This document shows, piece by piece, positions 7,350 to 15,732 of a stretch of DNA of 64,000 bases. The position numbers and the translations under genes were made by a program. The notes under the pieces are model-generated. The model was not told the DNA's origin. It was given only the letters and a program-made list of their open reading frames with translations, and did no database searches. Source of the DNA: Scatosoma sp045650185 (GTDB lineage Bacteria > Bacillota > Clostridia > Christensenellales > Borkfalkiaceae); the NCBI GenBank assembly GCA_045650185.1, contig JAZRQY010000001.1:27515-91514 (forward strand). The letters run 5' to 3'. The stretch's first letter is position 1. The number at the start of each line of letters is the position of its first letter.

Positions 7350-7835
7350 ATGCTTCGTTTTGTTGTAGGCCTTGCGGTAGTGGCATTTACAACCTTTTGC
7401 GGAAACTTTTTATCTGGAAAATATAAGAAGCGAAAACGGTTATTTCAAGAGGCAAACAGTTTCAACGAAGGCTTTTTAGAAGAGATTATTTATACCAAGC
7501 GACCCTTTGAGGAGTTTTGCCAAAAAAGAATTGCAACGGGGGCGTTTTCCGAACTGTTAGTTGCTGAATTAAACCGTCGGGAAAAGAGGCGAACGAGTCC
7601 GCTCGACCTGTCGGAATACACCTTTATATCACCTGACGAAAAGCAGTTTTTTTCGGAATATTTTTCGACTTTTGGACGGGGGGATTCGCTCTCGCAAAAG
7701 GGATATTTTACGCAGGCTGGAAATCATCTGCAAGCCTTGAAACAAAAGGCGGAGGAGGAATGTAAAAAGTATGTGGAGTTGTATACGAAAATGGGCTTTT
7801 TATGTGGGCTTGCTATCTTGATAATTTTGATTTAG
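7350..7835 (+). CDS. spoIIIAB: Stage III sporulation protein AB
   Basis: A 161-aa membrane protein with an N-terminal hydrophobic helix (LRFVVGLAVVAFTTFCG), a charged helical middle and a C-terminal hydrophobic helix (MGFLCGLAILIILI). This is the GspF-like topology of SpoIIIAB in the mother-cell membrane complex. Family residues include the KRKRLFQEA segment after the first helix and FFSEYFSTFGRGD before the last. TAGGAG precedes the ATG. It follows spoIIIAA and ends one base before spoIIIAC. Confidence 0.92.
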   Translation: MLRFVVGLAVVAFTTFCGNFLSGKYKKRKRLFQEANSFNEGFLEEIIYTKRPFEEFCQKRIATGAFSELLVAELNRREKRRTSPLDLSEYTFISPDEKQFFSEYFSTFGRGDSLSQKGYFTQAGNHLQALKQKAEEECKKYVELYTKMGFLCGLAILIILI

Positions 7836-7836
7836 T

Positions 7837-8031
7837 ATGGATATTTCTATTTTGTTTAAAATTGCCGCAATTGGCTTGATAATTACCGTTATTTGTCAGA
7901 TTTTAAAGAAGTCTGATCGAGATGATATTGCCATGCTGGTCAGCATAATAGGCGTTGTAATTGTCCTTGGCGTAGTGGTTGGTATGGTAGGTGATTTGTT
8001 CAAAAATATCAGTCAAATTTTTGGTATTTAG
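7837..8031 (+). CDS. spoIIIAC: Stage III sporulation protein AC
   Basis: A 64-aa integral membrane protein made of two hydrophobic helices separated by KKSDRDDIA, the conserved SpoIIIAC hairpin. It forms part of the SpoIIIA channel base. The start is one base after the spoIIIAB stop, so translation is probably coupled; there is little Shine-Dalgarno of its own. Confidence 0.92.
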   Translation: MDISILFKIAAIGLIITVICQILKKSDRDDIAMLVSIIGVVIVLGVVVGMVGDLFKNISQIFGI

Positions 8032-8042
8032 CAGGTGGAACA

Positions 8043-8435
8043 GTGGATTTAATCAAGATTATAGGCGCGGCTTTTTTGACTGCAACTTGCAGCGCAATTT
8101 TAAAATCAACGAAGCCTGAATTGTCGTTTGTCGTGGTGATTACTGGTATTATAATTATTCTTTTATTCATTTTGGATATGGTGAAAGGATCGTTTACGGT
8201 TTTATCGGAAATTGCCGCGATGACGGGGCTGGAAAACGGCGTAATCAAAATTCTAATAAAAATCGTAGGCGTAGGCTATTTGACGGAATTCAGCGCTGGT
8301 GTCCTAAACGATTTCAATGCCGGTTCTGTGGCAGACAAAGTATCACTCGCAGGTAAAATCACGGTTATGGTCATGGCTTTGCCAATTATCAGCGGACTTT
8401 TGACACTCTTAAAACAATTTCTCGTACTGTTATGA
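8043..8435 (+). CDS. spoIIIAD: Stage III sporulation protein AD
   Basis: A 130-aa polytopic membrane protein homologous to SpoIIIAC over its first half and longer at the C-terminus. It contains the family LKSTKPELSF loop and GYLTEFSAGVLND. GTG at 8043 is the best start: it is preceded by AGGTGG and its product begins MDLIKIIGAAF. Its stop overlaps the spoIIIAE ATG by ATGA. Confidence 0.92.
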   Translation: MDLIKIIGAAFLTATCSAILKSTKPELSFVVVITGIIIILLFILDMVKGSFTVLSEIAAMTGLENGVIKILIKIVGVGYLTEFSAGVLNDFNAGSVADKVSLAGKITVMVMALPIISGLLTLLKQFLVLL

Positions 8436-9619
8436 AAAGAAGAAAGCGACTTTGGACAATCATATTTTTATTGTTTTGCGTTATTCTCTTCGTTTCCGGG
8501 GAATGTGTGGTTGTTTTTGCCGATACGCAAGCAGATGATACGGCGACTTCGCAACTAAACGAGTCCGTTTTAGAGCAGTTAGACCAGTTGGATTTAGAGG
8601 AGTTGGAGGCGTACGTAAAAAGCTTGGGTGGATTTGAAGGTCAGAGCTTAAAGGAGATATTGAAGGAGTACGTACTTGGCGGTGGGTTTGACAGCCAAAG
8701 CTTCCTGCAAGAGATTTGCAGAATGGTATTTTCGAACGTAAAAAAGTTGTTGCCGTCCTTTGCTTGTATTGCCGCCATCGGGTTATTATGTGGGCTACTG
8801 AATTCGTTGCAGAGCCGATATTTAGGGGAAAGCACGGCAAAAGTTGTATTTTTTGTTGCGTATATAGGGGCGTTGTTGCCGACGTTGGGGATTTTGACGG
8901 AGGCGATTTCACTTGGGAAGAGCACCGTTGGCTCGATGCAAGAACAGATGCAGTTGGTTTTTCCGATTATGCTAACCCTAATTGCGGCAAGTGGTGGGAG
9001 TGTCACGGCGGCGATTTTTCAGCCGGCAGTTGGATTTTTATGCAATACTTTGATAGGTTTAGTCGATAAAGTCGTCTTTCCAATTACTGTTGCAATCATC
9101 GTGTTTTCCATGGCAGGCAAGTTGTTTGGGGATTTAAAAACGGAGAAATTTTCCTCGTTTTTCAAAAGCATCAATAAATGGACGATCGGGATCGGTGTGT
9201 CGGTATTTGGAGTATTTTTTACCGTACAAGGGATAACGGCGTCAAGCTATGACGGGATTGTACGGCGTGCCGCAAAGTATGCAATTGGGACGGGCGTACC
9301 GATCGTCGGCGGCTTTTTATCGGGCGGTTTTGATTTGGCGGTTGCAGGCAGTGTGTTGATTAAAAACGCCTTGGGGAATTTTAGTCTGGTAATCTTGGTG
9401 ATGATACTTCTTCAGCCCTTATCCGTGTTGATAGCAAGCAGTTTTCTATTGCGCCTATCTGCGGCAATCACTCACCCATTCGGGGATAGCAAAATTGCTT
9501 CTTTTTTAGAAGAAACGGCGGAAAATCTGCAATATTGCACGGCAGGAGTGCTATTTTCAGCCTTTTTGTACTTTATTGCAATCTTGATTATGGTCTTTGC
9601 ATCGGGGATGTTTGTATGA
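8432..9619 (+). CDS. spoIIIAE: Stage III sporulation protein AE
   Basis: A 395-aa polytopic membrane protein and the largest of the operon. An N-terminal signal-like helix (IIFLLFCVILFVSGECVVVFA) is followed by a soluble acidic segment and six to eight hydrophobic helices, with the family sequences LNSLQSRYLGE and GTGVPIVGGFLSGGFDL. It overlaps spoIIIAD by ATGA and spoIIIAF by ATGA, so the four genes AC to AF are translationally coupled. Confidence 0.93.
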   Translation: MKRRKRLWTIIFLLFCVILFVSGECVVVFADTQADDTATSQLNESVLEQLDQLDLEELEAYVKSLGGFEGQSLKEILKEYVLGGGFDSQSFLQEICRMVFSNVKKLLPSFACIAAIGLLCGLLNSLQSRYLGESTAKVVFFVAYIGALLPTLGILTEAISLGKSTVGSMQEQMQLVFPIMLTLIAASGGSVTAAIFQPAVGFLCNTLIGLVDKVVFPITVAIIVFSMAGKLFGDLKTEKFSSFFKSINKWTIGIGVSVFGVFFTVQGITASSYDGIVRRAAKYAIGTGVPIVGGFLSGGFDLAVAGSVLIKNALGNFSLVILVMILLQPLSVLIASSFLLRLSAAITHPFGDSKIASFLEETAENLQYCTAGVLFSAFLYFIAILIMVFASGMFV

Positions 9620-10110
9620 GTGAATATTTACTTAGCGTAATCGGGATTGTCCTATTTTCTTCCATTTTGATTGCCGTTTTGCCCAATGGGAAGACGGGGG
9701 AGATGGTTCGAGCGATAGCAAGGATTGCCTGCGTAATTACCATTCTTTCACCCGTTGTACATTTTTTTGTCGATGCAGGGAAGTTGGACGGTTTTTTTAG
9801 AGAAAAGGGAATAGAAACGGAAGTAGCATTCATAGAGTATTGTAGCAAGGAACGCATCGAAGAAGCGGAGGAATTGCTTAAAAAAGAGCTTTCAGAAAAA
9901 TACGATGCGGTTGAAAAAGTAAAATTGCAATGGAAAAATGAAGAGATATATTACGGCGGTTATACGGCAAGCGGCGTTAAAATTGAAAAGATTCTCGTAT
10001 ACCTAAACACAGAAATAACGAATAAAACCTATAAGGAAATGATCGAATATTTATTCAGTCAATATGGCTGTGAGGGGCAGGTGGTAAATCTTGAAAAAGT
10101 GGTTGGATAA
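9616..10110 (+). CDS. spoIIIAF: Stage III sporulation protein AF
   Basis: A 164-aa protein with two N-terminal transmembrane helices and a C-terminal soluble domain of the ring-forming type, as in SpoIIIAF. I chose ATG 9616 because it overlaps the spoIIIAE stop as ATGA and gives MSEYLLSVIGIVLFSS, the expected N-terminus. A longer in-frame extension would sit inside spoIIIAE. The C-terminus overlaps the start of spoIIIAG by 20 nt. Confidence 0.9.
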   Translation: MSEYLLSVIGIVLFSSILIAVLPNGKTGEMVRAIARIACVITILSPVVHFFVDAGKLDGFFREKGIETEVAFIEYCSKERIEEAEELLKKELSEKYDAVEKVKLQWKNEEIYYGGYTASGVKIEKILVYLNTEITNKTYKEMIEYLFSQYGCEGQVVNLEKVVG

Positions 10111-10441
10111 AAAACGCGGCGGAAAGCTTATTGAAATAGGGCTATTCGTTTCTTTGGCGCTTGTGCTATGCGTTGCGGTATGGCAAGCATTCTTTAAAGA
10201 GGACAAGGCAGGTGAGGCGCAAGGAAGCGCTGAGGAAGCAAAGCTGGTGGCGATTTTAGAAAATATCGCAGGGGTGGGGGAAGCCGAGGTTATGATTGGC
10301 GTTTATGAAGACGGCCAGCGAGGGGTTGTCATCGTCTGCGAGGGTGCAAACAACTTATCTGTGATTATCGACGTAAGAGAAGCGGCTTCGATTGCGCTCG
10401 GGATAGAACCAAAAAACGTAAAAGTTTATTTAAAAAAATAA
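10091..10441 (+). CDS. spoIIIAG: Stage III sporulation protein AG, compact form
   Basis: A ring-building protein of the SpoIIIA channel in the intermembrane space. One N-terminal transmembrane helix (GLFVSLALVLCVAVWQAFF) is followed by a ring-building motif: LVAILENIAGVGEAEVMIGV, then GVVIVCEGANNL and IALGIEPKNVKVY. It starts with TTG at 10091, preceded by CAGGTGG. At 116 aa it is about half the length of Bacillus subtilis SpoIIIAG. The region missing is the insertion that normally lies between the two halves of the ring-building motif; here only YEDGQR joins them. The reading frame is intact, so this is a compact protein and not a truncation. Confidence 0.9.
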   Translation: MKKWLDKKRGGKLIEIGLFVSLALVLCVAVWQAFFKEDKAGEAQGSAEEAKLVAILENIAGVGEAEVMIGVYEDGQRGVVIVCEGANNLSVIIDVREAASIALGIEPKNVKVYLKK

Positions 10442-10460
10442 AAATGTAAGGAGAAGGATT

Positions 10461-10949
10461 ATGGCAAACAAAAAAACGATTATCGGTATGGCGGCGCTCG
10501 TGGGCGTGTTGGCGGTCACTTCGGTATGCAATTTCGTGCTGGCGAAGTCTGATGCTGAGGTGGGGGCGAACGGAAACGTGACGACCTCCAACTACTTTGA
10601 AACGTACCGCGCGGAGCGTACGGCAACGAGAAGTGAGGAGCTTGTACAGCTGGATAGCGTGATTGCATTGTACGACGAGGGGGAAACGAAGTTTGAAGAG
10701 GCTACGCAGATGAAGATGGATATCGTTGAAGCGATGGAGCAGGAGCTTGTGATTGAAAATATGGTACGCTCGTTAGGATTTTCCGATGCCGTCGTATCCG
10801 TTTCCGTCGAATCGGAGAACGTAAACGTGTTTATCAACTCTTCAGAATTGAATTATGATACGGCGCTTTCCATTTACACGATGCTCAAAAATGAAACGGG
10901 AATTGTTGCCGGAAACGTAATTATTATGCCTGTTTACGCTGAAAGCTAA
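10461..10949 (+). CDS. spoIIIAH: Stage III sporulation protein AH
   Basis: A single-pass membrane protein (helix at about 7-28) whose C-terminal domain pairs with forespore SpoIIQ in the family. The sequence SNYFETYRAERTATRSEEL and the C-terminal pattern (ENMVRSLGFSDAVVSVS, then AGNVIIMPVY) are typical of SpoIIIAH. The length of 162 aa is short compared with B. subtilis (218 aa), mainly in the linker after the membrane helix. AAGGAGAAGG precedes the ATG. It is the last gene of the operon. No SpoIIQ partner is in this window. Confidence 0.92.
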   Translation: MANKKTIIGMAALVGVLAVTSVCNFVLAKSDAEVGANGNVTTSNYFETYRAERTATRSEELVQLDSVIALYDEGETKFEEATQMKMDIVEAMEQELVIENMVRSLGFSDAVVSVSVESENVNVFINSSELNYDTALSIYTMLKNETGIVAGNVIIMPVYAES

Positions 10950-10988
10950 AAAAAATGTGTTAAAACAGTAGAAATATTCCAAAAAGTA

Positions 10989-10997
10989 TGCTATAAT
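10989..10997 (+). promoter_or_regulatory. Extended -10 promoter before the Asp23 gene
   Basis: TGCTATAAT (TG at 10989-10990, TATAAT at 10992-10997) is an extended -10 element. No good -35 is seen 17 bp upstream. Confidence 0.6.
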
Positions 10998-11011
10998 ATA
11001 GGAAATGGCAG

Positions 11012-11028
11012 TAAACCCATAGGGTTTA
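11012..11028 (+). promoter_or_regulatory. Leader hairpin in the Asp23 5' UTR
   Basis: TAAACCC and GGGTTTA form a perfect 7-bp stem with a 3-nt loop between the -10 element and the Shine-Dalgarno. No T run follows, so it is a leader structure or protein-binding site and not a terminator. Its function is not known. Confidence 0.4.
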
Positions 11029-11059
11029 AGCTGTCGGTTTCTGTAAGGAGTCTTTTGGA

Positions 11060-11419
11060 ATGTCAATATTGAAATCAAATGCAGAAGAAAAACAGAACGG
11101 TAAAGTCGTATACAACGCAGGTATCGTAAAGGGTATCGTAGCGCTTGCGGTGGCTGAAGTTGAGGGGACGCTTCCTCTGCCGAATAAAAAGAACGGAATC
11201 ACTCTGTTCTTGGAAAAGGATGGTATTTACGCAGATATTTCGGTGGTTGTAGAATATGGATATAACGTGCCGGAGCTTGCGTATCGTATTCAACAATCTG
11301 TAAAACAGAGCGTCGAAAATATGACCCGCTATAAGGTGGCGAAGGTTGACGTGCATATCGAAGACGTTGTCTTCCCGGAGCCTAAGGAAACTGCGCTCGA
11401 GGAAGAAGAGGAAGAGTAA
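11060..11419 (+). CDS. Asp23/Gls24 family envelope stress response protein
   Basis: A 119-aa Asp23 domain protein (YloU/YqhY type). The family pattern is visible: GKVVYNAGIVKGIVALAVAE, then GIYADISVVVEYGYNVPEL and VKQSVENMTRYKVAKVDVHI. It ends in an acidic EEEEEE-type tail. These proteins are linked to cell-envelope or lipid homeostasis in Firmicutes; the exact role is not known. Position between the spoIIIA operon and nusB is the standard arrangement (yqhY-nusB in Bacillus). It has its own promoter and terminator. AAGGAG lies upstream of the ATG. Confidence 0.9.
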   Translation: MSILKSNAEEKQNGKVVYNAGIVKGIVALAVAEVEGTLPLPNKKNGITLFLEKDGIYADISVVVEYGYNVPELAYRIQQSVKQSVENMTRYKVAKVDVHIEDVVFPEPKETALEEEEEE

Positions 11420-11425
11420 CGGCTT

Positions 11426-11456
11426 AAAAATCCCTTATTCATAGAATAGGGGATTT
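11426..11456 (+). terminator. Terminator after the Asp23 gene
   Basis: AAAATCCC-TATTC and GAATA-GGGATTTT arms form a long A/U-flanked hairpin with one internal mismatch just after the stop codon. Confidence 0.75.
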
Positions 11457-11510
11457 TCGCGTGCTTTTTACGTTGTTTTTGACTGAATTTAAGAACGAAG
11501 GAGAAGGACT

Positions 11511-11903
11511 ATGAGAAACTCTGCGCGTGAAGCGGCTTTAAATATTATTTTTGCGCAACAATTCAATACGGACGTTGATACAGCGTTCCGTAAGAAGATA
11601 TATAAACAGTTTGAATTATCGGAAGAGGCAATCGAATTTTCGGCGGACCTCGTGAATACCGTTTTTGAGCATTGGCAGGAACTGATTGACGGTATTGAGG
11701 AGGCTTGTCATCATTATCGTGAAAATCGTATCAATCCTACCGATAAAGCCATTTTATTGATTGGGATGGCGGAAATTAAGTATTTTGAAGATATTCCTCC
11801 CGTTGTTTCCGTTTCCGAGGCGGTAGGGCTTGCAAGAAAATACTCTACTGATACCAGCGCAGACTTTGTCAACGGTGTTTTGGCAGGGGTAATCAATCGG
11901 TAA
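11511..11903 (+). CDS. nusB: Transcription antitermination factor NusB
   Basis: An RNA-binding helical protein that acts with NusE/S10 in rRNA antitermination. The N-terminal SAREAALNIIFAQQF and C-terminal PPVVSVSEAVGLARKYSTDTSADFVNGVL segments (read as two shorter motifs) are characteristic, and the length of 130 aa is normal. GAAGGAGAAGG precedes the ATG. It starts a tight operon with folD, ispA, tlyA, nadK, argR and recN. Confidence 0.95.
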   Translation: MRNSAREAALNIIFAQQFNTDVDTAFRKKIYKQFELSEEAIEFSADLVNTVFEHWQELIDGIEEACHHYRENRINPTDKAILLIGMAEIKYFEDIPPVVSVSEAVGLARKYSTDTSADFVNGVLAGVINR

Positions 11904-11907
11904 GCCT

Positions 11908-12738
11908 ATGAAACTGTTAGACGGAAAAGCGCTTGCGCAAAAAATGCGTGCGGAAATCAAAGCGGAGATACAAGCCTCTTCGGTCGTTCCCGGACTTGCG
12001 GTCGTAATCGTGGGGGAAGATCCTGCCTCGAAGATCTACGTTCGCAATAAAGTCCGTGCCTGCGAAGAGGTGGGGATGCGTTCCTTTGTGTACGAGTTGC
12101 CTAAAGAAACTTCTCAAGGTGATTTAGAAGGGTTGCTTGATAGCTTGGCTACCTCTAAAGAGGTGCATGGGATTTTATTGCAGCTGCCGTTGCCAAAGGG
12201 ATTAGATGCGCAGTCTGCGATGTCTAAAATCCCTGCTGAAAAGGACGTGGACGGCTTTGACCGTGAAAACTTAGGGGCGTTGGTGCTCAATCAACATCGC
12301 TATGCGGCTTGTACGCCAAGTGGTGTTATGGAATTATTGAAGGATGCAGGCATTGATTGCACGGGAAAGTCTGCCGTCGTACTTGGCAGAAGTAATACGG
12401 TAGGGAAGCCGATGGCGCTCTTATTGTTGAACGCAAACGCTACCGTTACCATCTGCCACAGCAAAACCCAGAACCTTAATGAAATATGTAAATCTGCAGA
12501 TATTTTGGTGGCTGCCATCGGCAAGCCGAAATGTATCACGAAAGAAATGGTGAAAGAGGGCGCAGTCGTAGTGGACGTAGGTATCAACCGAGATGCGGAT
12601 GGGAAGCTTTGCGGCGACGTCGACTTTGAGGAAGTGTCGAAAATCGCTTCGTACATCACCCCCGTTCCGGGTGGAGTTGGTCCGATGACGATCACAATGT
12701 TATTAAGAAATACCTGTATTGCGGCATGGAAGGAGTGA
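11908..12738 (+). CDS. folD: Bifunctional methylenetetrahydrofolate dehydrogenase / cyclohydrolase
   Basis: FolD interconverts 5,10-methylene- and 10-formyl-tetrahydrofolate with NADP. The catalytic SKIYVRNK lysine/tyrosine motif, QLPLPKG, PAEKDVDGF, the nucleotide loop VLGRSNTVGKP and the C-terminal PVPGGVGPMTITMLL are all present. The length of 276 aa is normal. Only 4 nt separate it from nusB and it has a weak Shine-Dalgarno, which suggests coupling. The usual neighbours xseA and xseB are absent: ispA follows directly. Confidence 0.96.
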   Translation: MKLLDGKALAQKMRAEIKAEIQASSVVPGLAVVIVGEDPASKIYVRNKVRACEEVGMRSFVYELPKETSQGDLEGLLDSLATSKEVHGILLQLPLPKGLDAQSAMSKIPAEKDVDGFDRENLGALVLNQHRYAACTPSGVMELLKDAGIDCTGKSAVVLGRSNTVGKPMALLLLNANATVTICHSKTQNLNEICKSADILVAAIGKPKCITKEMVKEGAVVVDVGINRDADGKLCGDVDFEEVSKIASYITPVPGGVGPMTITMLLRNTCIAAWKE

Positions 12739-12745
12739 GAGAATA

Positions 12746-13627
12746 GTGTACGATTATCAACAAAAGTATGCCGAATATTTGCAAATCTTTGAAGAGTATT
12801 TGCATACTTATGCGGAAAAATTAAAGACCGTTCCTCCGATTTTGGGTGAGGCGATGAGATATTCTCTGTTGTCTGGAGGCAAGCGCATCCGTCCGGTTTT
12901 AATGCTGGCCACGGCAGAGATTCTTGGCGTAGAGCAGGAGCTTGTTTTGCCTTACGCTACGGCTTTAGAGATGATTCATAACTATTCCCTGATTCACGAC
13001 GACTTGCCTGCAATGGATAACGATGATTTTCGTAGAGGCAAGCCTTCTTGCCACAAGGCATATGGTGAAGCGTATGCGATTTTGGCAGGAGATGCATTGC
13101 TCAGTCAAGCGCTTTCCCTTGTCTTAGAAATGTCGCTAAAAGGTGAAAAATACGTTCTTGCGGCAAAGTTGCTGTGCGACTTTGCAGGGATGAACGGCAT
13201 GATTTTAGGACAGGTTGCAGACATGCAACATACTGCAAATAGAGAGGCTCTTACCGAGGAAACCCTGCGTTTTATTCAGGAGAATAAGACGGGCAAGCTG
13301 TTGCTGGCATCTCTTCTTATTCCGTCTATTTTGGCAGATAACCGTTATTATATCCGCTTGGAGCAGTTTGGTAAAGAATTTGGCAGATTGTTTCAAATTA
13401 CCGACGATATTTTGGACGTCGAAGGGGAGTTCGATCAGATTGGAAAATCGGTGGGCAAAGACGAAAACTCCGATAAGCTTACCTGCGTAAAGTTGTACGG
13501 CCTGCAGGGTGCAAAGCTTCGCGCTGATGAGTGTTTTGCTCGCTGTCGCGCGCTGTTGGAAGGGATTGATTGTAACACCGAGTTTTTGGACAATCTTGTG
13601 CTTTTCGTTCGCGAACGCAACGCATAA
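12746..13627 (+). CDS. ispA: Farnesyl diphosphate synthase / polyprenyl synthetase
   Basis: A trans-prenyltransferase that condenses IPP with DMAPP/GPP. The first aspartate-rich motif is HDDLPAMDNDD and the second is ITDDILDVEG; LLSGGKRIRP and LQENKTGKL-like (IQENKTGKL) sequences bracket them. I chose GTG 12746: AAGGAG lies 10 nt upstream, and the product begins MYDYQQKYAEY. An upstream extension would overlap folD. The protein is 293 aa. Its neighbours in most Clostridia are xseB and dxs, neither of which is here. Confidence 0.94.
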   Translation: MYDYQQKYAEYLQIFEEYLHTYAEKLKTVPPILGEAMRYSLLSGGKRIRPVLMLATAEILGVEQELVLPYATALEMIHNYSLIHDDLPAMDNDDFRRGKPSCHKAYGEAYAILAGDALLSQALSLVLEMSLKGEKYVLAAKLLCDFAGMNGMILGQVADMQHTANREALTEETLRFIQENKTGKLLLASLLIPSILADNRYYIRLEQFGKEFGRLFQITDDILDVEGEFDQIGKSVGKDENSDKLTCVKLYGLQGAKLRADECFARCRALLEGIDCNTEFLDNLVLFVRERNA

Positions 13628-13645
13628 CACGTAAGATATACGCAT

Positions 13646-14434
13646 ATGAGAGCAGATAAATTTTTTGCCGAAAAATTTGGATCGCGCACAAAGGCGGCGG
13701 AAGCAATTGAGCGTGGTTGGGTGTTGATAAACGGAAAGACTGTGCGTCCCAAGGACGACGTTTGTGAAACGGATGCGATTACCTTCGTCGAATCGGGCAG
13801 CCGTTTCGTATCCAATGGTGGCTATAAGCTGGAGCGCGCTCTGCAAACCTTTTCCGTCAACGTGCAAGGCTTGCGTTTTGTGGATATCGGCGCTTCGAAC
13901 GGTGGATTTACCGACTGTTTGATTCAAAACGGTGCAGAGCACGTGTATGCGGTAGACGTTGGAGAGTCGCAACTGGATAAAACACTTGCGGAAAATCCCA
14001 AAATCACGGTGATGGATAGAACGAATGCAAGATATTTGTCGAAGGATACCTTTGACGGTCGCATTGACGGCGTAGTGGCGGACGTTAGCTTTATTTCCTT
14101 AAGGCTGATATTTCCTGCCATTTCTCAAATTTTAATCGATGGCGGATTTGCAATCACTCTAATCAAGCCTCAGTTTGAATGCGAGCACAAAAATATCGGA
14201 AAAAGTGGCATTGTTCATCCCTCTGCGCATGTGGAGATTGTTTCGAAAGTTGTTGCTTTTGCAGAGGAGAACGGTCTGCAGATTTGCGACTTAGTCAACG
14301 CTCCCGTCAGAAAGGGGAAAAACCTTGAATACGTTGCGCTGTGGAAGCGTGGCGCGGCTGGGTTAAAATCATACGAGGTTGCGGCAAAGGTAAAGGCCTT
14401 GACGGCGTTATATGCCTTAGATCAGCTGCAATAA
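13646..14434 (+). CDS. tlyA: TlyA-family rRNA methyltransferase
   Basis: An S4 RNA-binding domain (MRADKFFAEKFGSRTKAAEAI, about 1-60) is followed by an FtsJ-like SAM-dependent methyltransferase domain with FVDIGASNGGFTDCLI as the SAM loop and the VADVSFISL and LIKPQFE motifs of the TlyA/hemolysin A family. The family 2'-O-methylates rRNA. The length of 262 aa is normal. It sits 18 nt after ispA, where dxs is normally found. Confidence 0.93.
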   Translation: MRADKFFAEKFGSRTKAAEAIERGWVLINGKTVRPKDDVCETDAITFVESGSRFVSNGGYKLERALQTFSVNVQGLRFVDIGASNGGFTDCLIQNGAEHVYAVDVGESQLDKTLAENPKITVMDRTNARYLSKDTFDGRIDGVVADVSFISLRLIFPAISQILIDGGFAITLIKPQFECEHKNIGKSGIVHPSAHVEIVSKVVAFAEENGLQICDLVNAPVRKGKNLEYVALWKRGAAGLKSYEVAAKVKALTALYALDQLQ

Positions 14435-14444
14435 AGGAGGAAAA

Positions 14445-15251
14445 ATGCGGATAGGGTTATTAGGAAGAACGTCAAAGCTTGGCGGTACGTCGATATTGGC
14501 AGACCTTTCCACCGCCTTAGAAGAAAAGGGATTTGAAGTATCCCTATTTTCCGCCTATTCTCAGATTCAGGCCGTTGAACTCGTGATTGTCTTGGGGGGT
14601 GACGGAGCGATGCTCCATGCGGCATCGGTGGCGGCTCCGCAAGGAATAGCGTTGGTTGGCGTCAACTATGGAAACCTCGGCTTTTTAACCGAGTATGAAA
14701 AGCAAGACGTCTTCAAAGTCGTGGACTTAGTGGCTTCGTATGCGGCAGGGACGTGCAAAATTCTCAATCGTAGCATGCTACAGATTTCGGTAGATAACGA
14801 TACCTATTACGCCTTGAATGAAGTGGCAATCCAGCGAGATTACGCATCAGGTTTCTTGGAAAATCCGCAGATCTTAAAATTGCAGATCGCAGCGGAGAAT
14901 GGTGTAGTTCCGATTGCAGGCGACGGCGCATTGTTGACAACGCCGACGGGATCTACCGCATATTCTCTCTCGGCAGGTGGCGCAATCATTGCCCCGGAGG
15001 TTCCCGTCTTTATGCTCACGCCTATTTGCGCGTTTACGATGGGGGCAAGACCCATGGTCTTTTCCGATGAGGAAGTCTTTGATTTTTCCGTAGAAAAGGG
15101 CCGCGCGCTTGTATTAGTGGACGGAAAAGCGGTGGCAACGCTAACGCAGAAGGATTCCATACGAGTTGCGAAAGCACCGTTTGCGGCGCGCTTTATTACA
15201 CAAAATGAGAAAAACTTTTTCAACAAAGTAAAAAATAAATTAAACGGATGA
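14445..15251 (+). CDS. nadK: NAD kinase
   Basis: Phosphorylates NAD to NADP. The nucleotide-binding GGDGAMLHAA, GVNYGNLGFLTEY, and the catalytic-core LLTTPTGSTAYSLSAGGAI motifs are clear. At 268 aa it is slightly short. A textbook AAAGGAGG precedes the ATG. Confidence 0.95.
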   Translation: MRIGLLGRTSKLGGTSILADLSTALEEKGFEVSLFSAYSQIQAVELVIVLGGDGAMLHAASVAAPQGIALVGVNYGNLGFLTEYEKQDVFKVVDLVASYAAGTCKILNRSMLQISVDNDTYYALNEVAIQRDYASGFLENPQILKLQIAAENGVVPIAGDGALLTTPTGSTAYSLSAGGAIIAPEVPVFMLTPICAFTMGARPMVFSDEEVFDFSVEKGRALVLVDGKAVATLTQKDSIRVAKAPFAARFITQNEKNFFNKVKNKLNG

Positions 15252-15264
15252 CAAGGGAGTAATT

Positions 15265-15717
15265 ATGTTAAGATCAGCAAGACACGCGAAAATTTTAGAG
15301 ATTATTGCGCATAAAGAGATTGAAACGCAAGAAGAGCTTTGCGAGGAATTAAACAAGCAAAATTATAAGGTTGCGCAGGCTACGATTTCCCGTGATATCA
15401 AGGATTTGCGTTTGTTTAAGGTGGCTGGTGTACAGAAAAAATACCGCTATTCGCATATCCACGAATCGGCGGTGGAGATTTCCCCGAAAATGAAGAGCTT
15501 ATTTGCTGACTGTGTCCTCAGCATACGTTCTGCGCAGAATATCGTGGTTGTAAAGACCATGCCCGGAAACGGCAACAACGCTGGCACGGTTATCGATAAG
15601 CTGAATTTTACAGAAATTATCGGCTCTGTAGCCGGCGACGATACAGTATTTGCCGTATGCGAGAATGAAGAAAGCGCATTGTTGGTTGTAGAGAAAATCC
15701 ACGAATTTTTAAAGTAA
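15265..15717 (+). CDS. argR: Arginine repressor ArgR
   Basis: An N-terminal winged-helix DNA-binding domain (ILEIIAHKEIETQEEL, ATISRDIKDLRLFKV) is joined to a C-terminal arginine-binding/oligomerisation domain (PGNGNNAGTVIDKL, IIGSVAGDDTVFAVC). The length of 150 aa is normal. It is in the usual place between nadK and recN. No arginine genes or obvious ARG boxes were seen in this window. Confidence 0.94.
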   Translation: MLRSARHAKILEIIAHKEIETQEELCEELNKQNYKVAQATISRDIKDLRLFKVAGVQKKYRYSHIHESAVEISPKMKSLFADCVLSIRSAQNIVVVKTMPGNGNNAGTVIDKLNFTEIIGSVAGDDTVFAVCENEESALLVVEKIHEFLK

Positions 15718-15732
15718 ATACAAAGACAAGCT

